Source of the DNA: a virus
Length of the DNA: 20,303 nt
IMG/VR virus record: IMGVR_UViG_3300008450_000615
Span: 1 to 20,303 of that record
Reading direction: 5' to 3' (one strand)
Shown one piece after another: positions 1-6,359 of this stretch; position 1 is the first letter of the stretch; each line of letters starts with the position of its first letter. Under the pieces are notes generated by a model that made no database searches, was not told the origin of the DNA, and worked only from the letters and a program-made list of their open reading frames with translations. A program made the translations under genes and the position numbers.

Positions 1-362
1 ATTTGACTAGCGCAAGAAAGAGGAATAAATTCCTTAGGTAAAGAAAGTGCATTAACAACCGTTTCTTGTTTAGTACCCGGTTTAATTAATGAATATAGGT
101 CTTGAATTTTATGTTGTGGTGCCTTTAATTTTTTAAACAATGAAGACACGGTCTTACCCTTTTCATCACACGACCAACAATGCCAAGGGTTTTCCTTTTT
201 CTCGTTAGTATGAATTTGTATTTCTAATTTGGGTTTAGAATGATGACAAAACGGACAGTTAAATGCGGCATTGTTACGAGCAGTAGACCGCCCCTTTCCT
301 AATACCGATTCTATCAACGTCATTAACATTTTTCCCCTTATTCCCTTTTCTTCTATTTCCAT
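1..362 (-). CDS. DNA primase, N-terminal zinc-finger part (runs off left edge)
   Basis: This frame starts at an ATG at 360-362 that is directly preceded by an in-frame stop (TAA AAA ATG). It stays open to base 1, giving about 120 residues of a longer protein. Residues 36-65 form a zinc-ribbon: CPFCHH at 36-41 and HCWSCD at 61-66, followed by KGKTVSSLFKKL. This matches the N-terminal zinc-binding domain of DnaG-type and T4 gp61-type primases, where the pattern is CxxC-H...C-x2-C and then G.(S/T)..S. Primases lay RNA primers at the phage replication fork, and the zinc domain helps select template sites. The catalytic TOPRIM domain would lie beyond the window, so full identity cannot be confirmed. 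The gene lies 66 bases downstream of the GIY-YIG gene on the same strand. Confidence 0.8.
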   Translation of the reverse strand, partial: MEIEEKGIRGKMLMTLIESVLGKGRSTARNNAAFNCPFCHHSKPKLEIQIHTNEKKENPWHCWSCDEKGKTVSSLFKKLKAPQHKIQDLYSLIKPGTKQETVVNALSLPKEFIPLSCASQ

Positions 363-428
363 TTTTTAACTGTTTTACCAAATCTGTAGGGTTAAGGTAA
401 TAAAAATCTCTGAGGGATCCAAGCGATG

Positions 429-857
429 TTAGATAAAATCTCGACGGAAAAACTTAGCTAATATATTATCATTATATGAATTAGCACCTAATAAACAATC
501 ACTTAAACATTGATAATGTACTTCAAAATATGTAAGTTGTTTTTTGGTTTTACATAGACGTAAGATAAGACATTCAAAATGCTCTGGTCCTAATTCTTTA
601 ACGTCTTGTATTAACTCTTTATTGGAACCCCAATAGTCTTCCCAATTACTTTCTTTAATAACTAATTTAGTTGAGGGTTTTTTACCACGAGCTGTGGGTA
701 GTGCGGCTAATTCCTTTTTGCCTAATTTAACATTAGTGTTATGGAAGAATGATTTCTTTCCAATATAGAATTTTCCATTTGTGAGGTTTGTAATTTTATA
801 AACAAAACCTGTGTAGTCTTCGGGGTTAAATTCGTCCCCACATATCCATTTATTCAT
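429..857 (-). CDS. GIY-YIG family endonuclease (free-standing, Seg-like)
   Basis: This 142-aa protein carries the GIY-YIG nuclease signature as GFVYKITNLTNGKFYIGKK at residues 17-35. A later candidate catalytic glutamate (E112 in YFEVHYQ) and SYN at 127-129 correspond to the ERENFW and GYN parts of I-TevI. The segment WEDYWGSNKELIQDV (72-86) is typical of a compact family common in T4-like and marine phages. These enzymes cut DNA and are often mobile homing endonucleases; others serve in host DNA degradation or repair. I see no DNA-binding domain beyond the small nuclease core. After YIG the family's usual arginine position holds lysines (KK), so activity is not assured. The ATG at 855-857 gives a sensible N-terminus, 15 bases after the upstream gene. 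Confidence 0.75.
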   Translation of the reverse strand: MNKWICGDEFNPEDYTGFVYKITNLTNGKFYIGKKSFFHNTNVKLGKKELAALPTARGKKPSTKLVIKESNWEDYWGSNKELIQDVKELGPEHFECLILRLCKTKKQLTYFEVHYQCLSDCLLGANSYNDNILAKFFRRDFI

Positions 858-872
858 AACAATCTTTTTATT

Positions 873-1469
873 TTATTTTAAAGTTATAACATTCCAACCA
901 TTTTCTTTATCTAATTTAGCACTAGGTAATTGTTTTCTAATATATGCTAAATATAAATTTTCTCTTTGTGCACCATTATCACTAATTTGGGTGTCTTGAT
1001 TTACTGGAGGGTTATTGTTGGATTTAAATTTTTTATTAGGGGTTAGGTTATTTGTTGATCTAATCTTAGCAGCCGGGATAAAAAGTAAATATTCTATTCC
1101 TTTATGCTTATTTAATACTGTTTTAATAGAATTTACAACAGTACCCATCACACCAAAAAGATATCCCTTATTAATTTCAGGAAAAACCCATGCACCGTTT
1201 TCAATAATCCCAAAATCTACTTTAGCAGCATTTCCTCTATATTTAGATAAATTAAATCCTGATTTATTAGCATCATCATCCGGAGATTGACTAATAATAT
1301 TATCTTTATCAGCTAAAGTTATAGCAATCCAAAAATTATCAATAGGGAAATTAGGATCATCAATTTTAAAAAAAATTGTTTTTCCATCATCTGTTTTAGT
1401 TGTGTTGAATGTTTTAGAGGCTTCTCCTATTTCCTTTAATAAATCTACTAGTTTAATCATCTTATTCAT
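873..1469 (-). CDS. Uncharacterised protein with shared N-terminal MIKLVDLLKE peptide
   Basis: This frame encodes 198 aa as opened (ATG at 1467-1469). The likely start is the second ATG at 1458-1460, because from there the protein begins MIKLVDLLKEIGEAS, which aligns exactly with the start of the upstream neighbour (MIKLVDLLKE). With that start the gene sits one base after the neighbour's stop; with the first ATG it overlaps by 8 bases. After the leader comes a mixed alpha/beta region (KTIFFKIDDPNFPIDNFWIAITLAD), then a Lys/Asn-rich linker (about 138-160) and a charged C-terminus. I recognise no catalytic motif. The N-terminal amphipathic segment could be a targeting signal (see findings), which would make this a packaged or structural accessory protein; that is inference. 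Confidence 0.6.
   Translation of the reverse strand: MNKMIKLVDLLKEIGEASKTFNTTKTDDGKTIFFKIDDPNFPIDNFWIAITLADKDNIISQSPDDDANKSGFNLSKYRGNAAKVDFGIIENGAWVFPEINKGYLFGVMGTVVNSIKTVLNKHKGIEYLLFIPAAKIRSTNNLTPNKKFKSNNNPPVNQDTQISDNGAQRENLYLAYIRKQLPSAKLDKENGWNVITLK
1431..1460 (-). repeat. 30-base imperfect direct repeat, copy 1 (N-terminal leader codons)
   Basis: This segment encodes the N-terminal MIKLVDLLKE of the 198-aa protein. It matches 2035-2064 at 27 of 30 positions. It is a coding repeat shared by two adjacent genes, suggesting a duplicated or conserved leader peptide. Confidence 0.7.
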
Positions 1470-2064
1470 TTAATTTATATCCACTTTTAATAAACCACAT
1501 ATCATTTTTAGGTGGGGTAGCCGGTGGAATATAATCTTCATCCGGACCTAATCTAGATGCTAATCCTTTTTTAACTAAATCTTCCCACATACTAAACCCA
1601 TCATATTTACCAGTTTGTTTATTATACAAAAATATAAAGTCTGAAGTGAATTTATCAAAATTTGGGAAATTGTTTTGTAACCATTCATTAAAGGATTGGT
1701 AGAAATTCCTCATAATACTTTTTCCTTTATATTTAGGATATATTTCTACTTTTTGAATTTGTAATGAAATTTGACCTGTTTCTTTATCTTTATATAATAT
1801 AGCAAGAAATCTACCAACTTTATCTTTACCTTTTATAATATCAATAATAAATGAATTACCTTGACTAGTTTTATATTTTAAAGTATAATCATCAAATTTA
1901 GCACCATTAACTTGCTTAATCTTATTTAACCATTCTGTAGTTTCCTTACCTTTAATAAATCTACTAATAGCACCTAATACTTTAGTCAAACCAGAATCTT
2001 CTACTGGCTTCTCTGCTGGAGTAATTTGGCTTAATTCCTTCAATAAATCTACTAACTTAATCAT
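1462..2064 (-). CDS. Possible GNAT-fold acetyltransferase-like protein with MIKLVDLLKE leader
   Basis: This 200-aa protein begins with the same decapeptide, MIKLVDLLKE, as the next gene downstream. The middle part alternates beta strands (FIIDIIKG, RFLAILYKD, SLQIQKVEIYP). It then reaches VEIYPKYKGKSIMRNFYQ at 106-123, resembling GNAT motif A (beta strand 4, then the P.(R/Y).G.G....L acetyl-CoA loop). The later segments GFSMWEDLVKKGLASR (156-171) and MWFIKSGYKL (189-198) would suit the end of such a fold. GNAT-type proteins do occur in phages. Two of the glycines in the acetyl-CoA loop are replaced (KGKSIM), so cofactor binding is uncertain. The start is one base beyond the stop of the 115-aa gene (TAA-A-ATG), consistent with translational coupling. 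The function is a structural guess from pattern only. Confidence 0.5.
   Translation of the reverse strand: MIKLVDLLKELSQITPAEKPVEDSGLTKVLGAISRFIKGKETTEWLNKIKQVNGAKFDDYTLKYKTSQGNSFIIDIIKGKDKVGRFLAILYKDKETGQISLQIQKVEIYPKYKGKSIMRNFYQSFNEWLQNNFPNFDKFTSDFIFLYNKQTGKYDGFSMWEDLVKKGLASRLGPDEDYIPPATPPKNDMWFIKSGYKLNE
2035..2064 (-). repeat. 30-base imperfect direct repeat, copy 2 (N-terminal leader codons)
   Basis: These are the first ten codons of the 200-aa gene. They differ from 1431-1460 at three positions, all synonymous or nearly so, because the encoded decapeptide is identical. Confidence 0.7.
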
Positions 2065-2065
2065 T

Positions 2066-2413
2066 TTATTTATCGTATCTAATTACAAATGTCATGTCTG
2101 TGTTTTGTGATAATGATATAGGTTGTCCTAATTTAGCTACTGCCAATAATGTATTATCTTCATTATATAAACCTATAGTTGTAACATATGGTTCAAAATA
2201 TGATGCTGTTGCAAAATCTTTTACCTGAGGTAGAGGAGTGTTCAATGATTGAGACATAAAATTACTTCCCGACTGTAAATTATCTTGCAATAATGTTGGA
2301 TTGTATGAAAGATTAAATTCATTATCCTTAACATGACAAATCACATTTTGTTGATAAATAGTTACTTCATTTTGGAAAGTAATATTAAAGCTTGGCGGTG
2401 GTGAAAATGACAT
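2066..2413 (-). CDS. Small structural protein, stand-alone copy of a tail-protein C-terminal module
   Basis: This 115-aa protein is largely a free-standing version of the last ~90 residues of the 340-aa structural protein at 4625-5647. Two blocks align: HVKDNEFNLSYNPTL (27-41) with RVKNQDFNYTTNPSI (268-282), and TTIGLYNEDNTLLAVAKL (78-95) with TTIGLYNDNNELLAVAKL (303-320). Both proteins also end in a short beta strand (FVIRYDK here, IKVKLDY there). I recognise the TTIGLYN...LLAVAKL block as recurrent in structural proteins of uncultured marine T4-like phages, but I know of no assigned biochemical role. It is likely a virion or tail-surface component. The start MSF follows the 268-aa fibre-like gene by 17 bases; no alternative upstream start is needed. 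Confidence 0.65.
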   Translation of the reverse strand: MSFSPPPSFNITFQNEVTIYQQNVICHVKDNEFNLSYNPTLLQDNLQSGSNFMSQSLNTPLPQVKDFATASYFEPYVTTIGLYNEDNTLLAVAKLGQPISLSQNTDMTFVIRYDK

Positions 2414-2430
2414 ATTTTAAAATATTTTAA

Positions 2431-3237
2431 TTAACCTAGATCAGGATTTAAAGGAACACAATTTCTAAATTGTACATCTAATACTTCCCCAAAATTATTA
2501 ATTTGGTAAAAATATCCATTACCTAGCTCATTCTGAGAAACCCATGTATCAATAAAATAATATAGATTACCACCAACATATGGAGAATAAATAGTAGGAA
2601 AAACTGAAGTGGCTTCTAAAATTATAGTACCTACAGTTAACGGATTTGGTATAGTAATATTTGCTGGGGTGGCGATAAATATCCCAGTATTTACAATAGC
2701 AGTAGAATTAATAACATTTATGCAAGCTTGAAAAGCATCATTCCCCCCAGGTGTTACTAAATAAAATCTATCATTATAAACTAGAGGAGTAGTTGCCGAA
2801 GGTGTTCTAGTAGGAGATGGAGAAGGAGATGTAGATTGAGATGCTCCAGGTGTAGATGTGGGTGTTGGGGTAACAGAGTTAGATGGTGGTGGAGTAAAAC
2901 TAGGAGTTCTTGTTGGACTAATAGAAACAGTTTTACTTGGAGTTCGACTAATAGATACAGAACGAGTTACACTTGGTGTTGTAGTAATAGTAGGTGTAAC
3001 AGAAGGAGTCCGTGAAGGAAAAGGTACATTTTGTTCTGTAAAACAACCAAAAGATATATCATATATAGCAACAGAAGATGAAGGTATTATATCTGGAAAG
3101 GTTATTTGATAACCATTTACTAACTGGTCTTGAGTAACTCCTGAATCATAAAGATTTAATCCACTACTTCCTGATAAATAAATATTGAAAGGGCCGGGAG
3201 TATTTCCTTGAGTATAAGATATTGTAAATGTAGGCAT
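2431..3237 (-). CDS. Tail fibre/appendage-like protein with Ser/Thr/Pro repeat linker
   Basis: This 268-aa protein has three parts. A small beta-rich N-terminal domain (1-72) begins MPTFTISYTQ. A low-complexity linker at about 75-149 is made of TPSV/SPSP-type units. A C-terminal beta-rich domain (about 152-268) includes YNDRFYLVTPGG and two cysteines. Such proline-spaced Ser/Thr linkers commonly separate an attachment domain from an exposed tip domain in fibre or decoration proteins, so a host- or surface-contacting role is likely. No enzymatic motif is visible. The neighbour upstream (446 aa) has the same kind of linker, and the two share exact 16-base DNA repeats, so the genes may have exchanged or duplicated sequence. 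It lies in the fibre end of the late operon. Confidence 0.6.
   Translation of the reverse strand: MPTFTISYTQGNTPGPFNIYLSGSSGLNLYDSGVTQDQLVNGYQITFPDIIPSSSVAIYDISFGCFTEQNVPFPSRTPSVTPTITTTPSVTRSVSISRTPSKTVSISPTRTPSFTPPPSNSVTPTPTSTPGASQSTSPSPSPTRTPSATTPLVYNDRFYLVTPGGNDAFQACINVINSTAIVNTGIFIATPANITIPNPLTVGTIILEATSVFPTIYSPYVGGNLYYFIDTWVSQNELGNGYFYQINNFGEVLDVQFRNCVPLNPDLG
2791..3015 (-). repeat. Degenerate Ser/Thr/Pro-coding repeat region
   Basis: This tract codes residues ~75-149 of the 268-aa protein, built of short units such as TPSVTP, SPTRTPS and SPSPSP. The repetition is irregular compared with the array at 3485-3670. One exact 16-mer (agttacacttggtgtt on the plus strand, 2965-2980) recurs in the neighbouring gene. 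Confidence 0.75.
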
Positions 3238-3259
3238 ATTTTACTTTTATAATTTTTTA

Positions 3260-4600
3260 TTAAATACATGGATTACTAGATATACAATCACTACAATCTA
3301 TATATGTAGAAGGGGATTCTAAACCACTCCATGTTTCATTAGCAACAACTCCTGTTCCTGCAGTAACAATAAAACATCTTTTATCAACTGAAGTAACTGA
3401 CGAACCTATGAAAGCAGCAGGTAATACCATTGTTCGTTTTGCCCCAGTACAACAATCAACAACTGATCTAACAGCTAAAGGTGATGAAGGGGTTATTGAT
3501 GGAGTTATAGATATAGTTACACTTGGTGTTGCTGTTACACTAGGTGTTTTAGTTACACTTGGCGTTATACTAGGCGTTACACTAGGTGTTCTAGTTACAC
3601 TTGGTGTTCTAGTTACACTTGGTGTTACAGTTATACTAGGCGTTATACTTGGTGTTACACTTGGAGAAGATGCTAATCTAGCAATTCCAATTTCAAATTC
3701 ACATTCTGGGTCGGTTACATATATAGTAACACTAGCTGTACTACTCATTAATGGAGCACAATATGACCCAGTAGTTAAGAATGTATAAAAAGTTTGGTAG
3801 GTTCCTAACCCTAACCCGGAAAAAGATAATGATATAGAGTTATCTGAGCCTGTACTAAAGAAATTAGCATTCCCTCCAAATATTTGAATAGAATTATCTA
3901 TTAATGTATTTCCTCTTAAATCATCATTTAATAAAGGATAAAATGAGAATGTTAATGGATTTGGATATTCATTTCTCATTAAAGTATAAGTTTCATCATA
4001 AGCTACAGCAGGTAATACAAAAGCATTCTGATAATCCTGATTTGTAATCACAATAGTACCCTCAGAATAAAATATATTTCCAGCATGGGTAGGTGAGGGA
4101 TTAATTAGATTATCATAAACATTTCCTTTACCATCATCGTAAAAATTATAATTAGATGATGACATTTGAAATGAATATGGTAAAACTTTATTACCATATG
4201 CTTTAGGAGATATTTGAATTACTCTAATAGTTTCATTTGCTCCTGTTGGAAAATATGAAATAAAGGCAGGATCATTATTAAAATTAAAAAATGAAGCTGA
4301 TGGGTGTTGACTACTAGCTGATAAGTAATGAATAGAAGAAGCTAGAGATGATGTATTTAAACTTCCCGAGTATTGATGATAGAATAATTGATTAATTTGT
4401 CTATAGGTAAGTCTATCATAATGTGTATTAGTTGTAGGCTCATTCCCTGGATTAAAAGAATTAGTATAATTAGTTCCATTATATACTGAAATGTAAGGGT
4501 CAGTAGAAGGAAGAGGACAATAGTTAAAATTCCAAGTTCTATTTGCTATAACAGGTATGGTTATAACATCTGATGATTTTAACTGTTTGAATGATCCCAT
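3260..4600 (-). CDS. Tail fibre/adhesin-like structural protein with TPSV tandem repeats and Cys-rich C-terminus
   Basis: This 446-aa protein begins MGSFKQLKSSDVITIPVIAN, a start I recognise from structural proteins of uncultured marine T4-like phages. Residues 1-200 (including NHLFYHQYSG-like QINQLFYHQYSGSLNTSSLA) form the conserved domain. Residues ~200-300 look like an Ig-like beta domain ending VTIYVTDPEC. Residues 311-372 are a TPSV/TPSI tandem linker. Residues 375-446 form a small cysteine-rich tip with C383, C384, C409, C436, C439 and C445 (YIDCSDC...NPC). This layout, anchor-linker-tip, suits a tail appendage or receptor-contact protein. The YIDC element resembles that in the four-Cys modules of the 1734-aa protein. 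The start sits 24 bases after the 340-aa gene; the upstream spacer is AT-rich with no ribosome-binding motif. Confidence 0.65.
   Translation of the reverse strand: MGSFKQLKSSDVITIPVIANRTWNFNYCPLPSTDPYISVYNGTNYTNSFNPGNEPTTNTHYDRLTYRQINQLFYHQYSGSLNTSSLASSIHYLSASSQHPSASFFNFNNDPAFISYFPTGANETIRVIQISPKAYGNKVLPYSFQMSSSNYNFYDDGKGNVYDNLINPSPTHAGNIFYSEGTIVITNQDYQNAFVLPAVAYDETYTLMRNEYPNPLTFSFYPLLNDDLRGNTLIDNSIQIFGGNANFFSTGSDNSISLSFSGLGLGTYQTFYTFLTTGSYCAPLMSSTASVTIYVTDPECEFEIGIARLASSPSVTPSITPSITVTPSVTRTPSVTRTPSVTPSITPSVTKTPSVTATPSVTISITPSITPSSPLAVRSVVDCCTGAKRTMVLPAAFIGSSVTSVDKRCFIVTAGTGVVANETWSGLESPSTYIDCSDCISSNPCI
3485..3670 (-). repeat. Tandem repeat array of 12-base TPSV/TPSI units
   Basis: This array codes residues 311-372 of the 446-aa protein. 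On the plus strand the units read as variants of ttacacttggtg followed by tt/ct. The exact 16-mer agttacacttggtgtt occurs at 3515-3530, 3593-3608 and 3611-3626, and again in the next gene at 2965-2980. Such arrays are prone to copy-number change by slippage or recombination. Confidence 0.85.
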
Positions 4601-4624
4601 GCAATAACATTATTATTTTTTAAA

Positions 4625-5647
4625 TTAATAGTCTAATTTTACTTTTATTAAAGCTTCCTTAGTAAAATCTTTTACTAATGGTTTACTTAATTTAGCCACA
4701 GCTAATAATTCATTATTATCATTATATAATCCAATAGTTGTTATAAAAGTTTGAGGATTATTAATTAATGTAGTATAAAGTAAATTTCCATTAGCATCTA
4801 TAATTGATGGATTAGTTGTATAATTAAAATCTTGATTTTTTACCCTAGTAAAGAAATAATGAGCTGACACATTTTCAGAAGATTGCAAAGCAAAATTAGC
4901 ACTAGAAGACATTAAACCATAAATTTGGGAGGGTAAATCATCATTATTTCCTGGGGAGTTTATAGTAGGTGAAAATGCTATTCCTCCATCTATTACGGAT
5001 TTACTTAAAGCTGTGGGGTTTAAGATAATAATATCACTTTGAGGAAATAAATACCCATAAACAGAAGCATTTACAGAGGCAGTAGCAGCCACTCCGACAC
5101 TACCCGAAACCAAAGTATAATATAAAGCCCCAGCTGTAGTATAATTTGTGGTAGCAGAGATCTGACTATTGTCTGTTAAAGAAATTTCAGCAGCACCGTT
5201 TTTTAATTTTAATGTTAAAGATCCAGGATTAATATGTTCTTTATATCTATTTCTAGCTATGTTAATAATATACATATCATTTGGTTTGTCTATTCCAAAA
5301 TCAAAACTTCCACTTTCTGTTCCTAACAATAATGTTCTATATTGCCCATAAACTACTCTAGAGGTAGTTAAGGATGACCCATCAGGCATTACTGTATTAA
5401 TAGAAGAGTTAATATAACTGGATCCGTTTCCTAGTTTATTTCCATATTGTATAGCCATCTGAACAGATGATGTAGTAGAAAGTAAAGCTCCGGGATATTC
5501 ACTATATACATTTAAATAAAATGGGCTAGTAATAATACTAGATGTAAAAAAAGTAGTTAAAGTATTAAGATTACCACTCCACATTGGTCTTACTACGGTT
5601 TCTGTACTTACTACTGAGTCTTCTGGATTGTATCTTACGAATGACAT
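4625..5647 (-). CDS. Conserved phage structural (tail/baseplate-associated) protein
   Basis: This 340-aa protein starts MSFVRYNPEDSVVSTETVVR. Its N-terminal half (about 1-160) includes TESGSFDFGIDKPNDMYIIN (110-129) and ARNRYKEHINPGSLTLKL (131-148), which I recognise as conserved in structural proteins of uncultured marine T4-like phages. The C-terminal module (about 255-340) contains FITTIGLYNDNNELLAVAKL and is duplicated as a separate 115-aa gene at 2066-2413. No enzyme motif is present. The middle is Ser/Thr/Ala-rich and beta-prone, as in virion surface proteins. It is encoded three bases after the 220-aa tail protein in the same run of genes, pointing to assembly in the baseplate or fibre network. 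Exact role unknown. Confidence 0.65.
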   Translation of the reverse strand: MSFVRYNPEDSVVSTETVVRPMWSGNLNTLTTFFTSSIITSPFYLNVYSEYPGALLSTTSSVQMAIQYGNKLGNGSSYINSSINTVMPDGSSLTTSRVVYGQYRTLLLGTESGSFDFGIDKPNDMYIINIARNRYKEHINPGSLTLKLKNGAAEISLTDNSQISATTNYTTAGALYYTLVSGSVGVAATASVNASVYGYLFPQSDIIILNPTALSKSVIDGGIAFSPTINSPGNNDDLPSQIYGLMSSSANFALQSSENVSAHYFFTRVKNQDFNYTTNPSIIDANGNLLYTTLINNPQTFITTIGLYNDNNELLAVAKLSKPLVKDFTKEALIKVKLDY

Positions 5648-5650
5648 ATA

Positions 5651-6313
5651 TTATGAATTTGATTTTGCAATAGTTAATGGAATAGTTATTCTAGCTCCTG
5701 AATCTCTACCTAAAACAGTAATAGTGGTTGTTATCTGATTTAACCCAGAACCAAATAATGTATTAATTGTAGTTCCAGTTAATGTAAACGAAGTACCAAT
5801 AATAGTTTGGCTTAATTGTGAACCTACTGTTGATGTAACACCTGTTGGAGTAGTCTCAGATCCAGGAACACCCGTTGATGAAAATGTAGATAAGAATCTA
5901 ACATCAGCAATAGTAATAGCATATCCGTTAGCTTCAAATGTACTAGTAGCACCTAAGTAATTCAATGTTTGAGGAGTAATTGTTAAAGTAGATCCTTGTT
6001 TTAATGAAATACTATTGTACCCAACATTAATTACTGGTAGCTTAGCTGTACCTCTAGGTAAAGTTACTAGTTTATAAATCATAATTTGAGTGTCATCTGG
6101 AAAAGCTTCCATTAACGGCATAGCTTCAATTGCTTGCCCGTAAAATGCAGATCCGGAGGGTTGCGATGGATTATATAATGTATAATCTATTTCGTCGTCT
6201 GCCAAGGAGAATTGTGTAATTCTAAAAGAACCATCATTTCTAGCTAATAATTCTCTCCCTTTAGCTGTTAAAACTGCATCAATTGTTACAGTATTGTTAT
6301 TTAATATAGCCAT
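5651..6313 (-). CDS. Conserved phage tail/baseplate-associated structural protein
   Basis: This 220-aa protein has a highly recognisable N-terminal half. It contains DAVLTAKGRELLARNDGSFR (13-32), then ITQFSLADDEIDYTLYNPSQ (33-52) and later LVTLPRGTAKLPVI. This combination is widespread in T4-like phages of aquatic bacteria as a structural protein of unassigned role. The C-terminal half is Thr/Ser/Gly-rich and beta-prone. It lies between the giant 1734-aa baseplate-type gene and the 340-aa structural gene, so it probably assembles on the baseplate or proximal fibre. The ATG at 6311-6313 follows a 46-base AT-only spacer, one of the longer gaps in the tail block, containing the ATATTTATA motif (6335-6343). 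It could therefore head a separate transcript. Confidence 0.65.
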   Translation of the reverse strand: MAILNNNTVTIDAVLTAKGRELLARNDGSFRITQFSLADDEIDYTLYNPSQPSGSAFYGQAIEAMPLMEAFPDDTQIMIYKLVTLPRGTAKLPVINVGYNSISLKQGSTLTITPQTLNYLGATSTFEANGYAITIADVRFLSTFSSTGVPGSETTPTGVTSTVGSQLSQTIIGTSFTLTGTTINTLFGSGLNQITTTITVLGRDSGARITIPLTIAKSNS

Positions 6314-6334
6314 TTATTAATTAATTATTTTGTT

Positions 6335-6343
6335 TATAAATAT
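6335..6343 (-). promoter_or_regulatory. ATATTTATA motif in spacer before the 220-aa gene
   Basis: The minus strand reads ATATTTATA 21 bases before the start codon, within a 46-base spacer. The same nine bases occur before the starts at 13060 and 18609. It resembles the Bacteroidota -7 element (TAnnTTTG) imperfectly. It is only a candidate, since nine A/T bases are easily found by chance in this DNA. Confidence 0.25.
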
Positions 6344-6359
6344 TTGTATTTTATGTTTT

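Noticed and set aside
1015-1290. Plus-strand open frame of 91 codons
   Set aside because: It lies wholly inside the better supported 198-aa minus-strand gene and has no recognisable features.
2858-3109. Plus-strand open frame over the other Ser/Thr/Pro region
   Set aside because: It has the same cause as above: low-complexity antisense of the 268-aa gene.
3485-3670. CRISPR-like array
   Set aside because: Units are about 12 bases, contiguous and in frame inside a coding gene, with no spacers.
3408-3788. Plus-strand open frame rich in GVTLGVLV repeats
   Set aside because: It is the antisense of the TPSV tandem array; the repeats keep this frame free of stops. It has no partner genes on the plus strand.
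2431-4600. Diversity-generating retroelement acting on the fibre-like genes
   Set aside because: No reverse transcriptase and no template/variable repeat pair with adenine-biased differences is visible in the window.
5169-5351. Plus-strand frame of 60 codons
   Set aside because: It is antisense within the conserved 340-aa structural gene.
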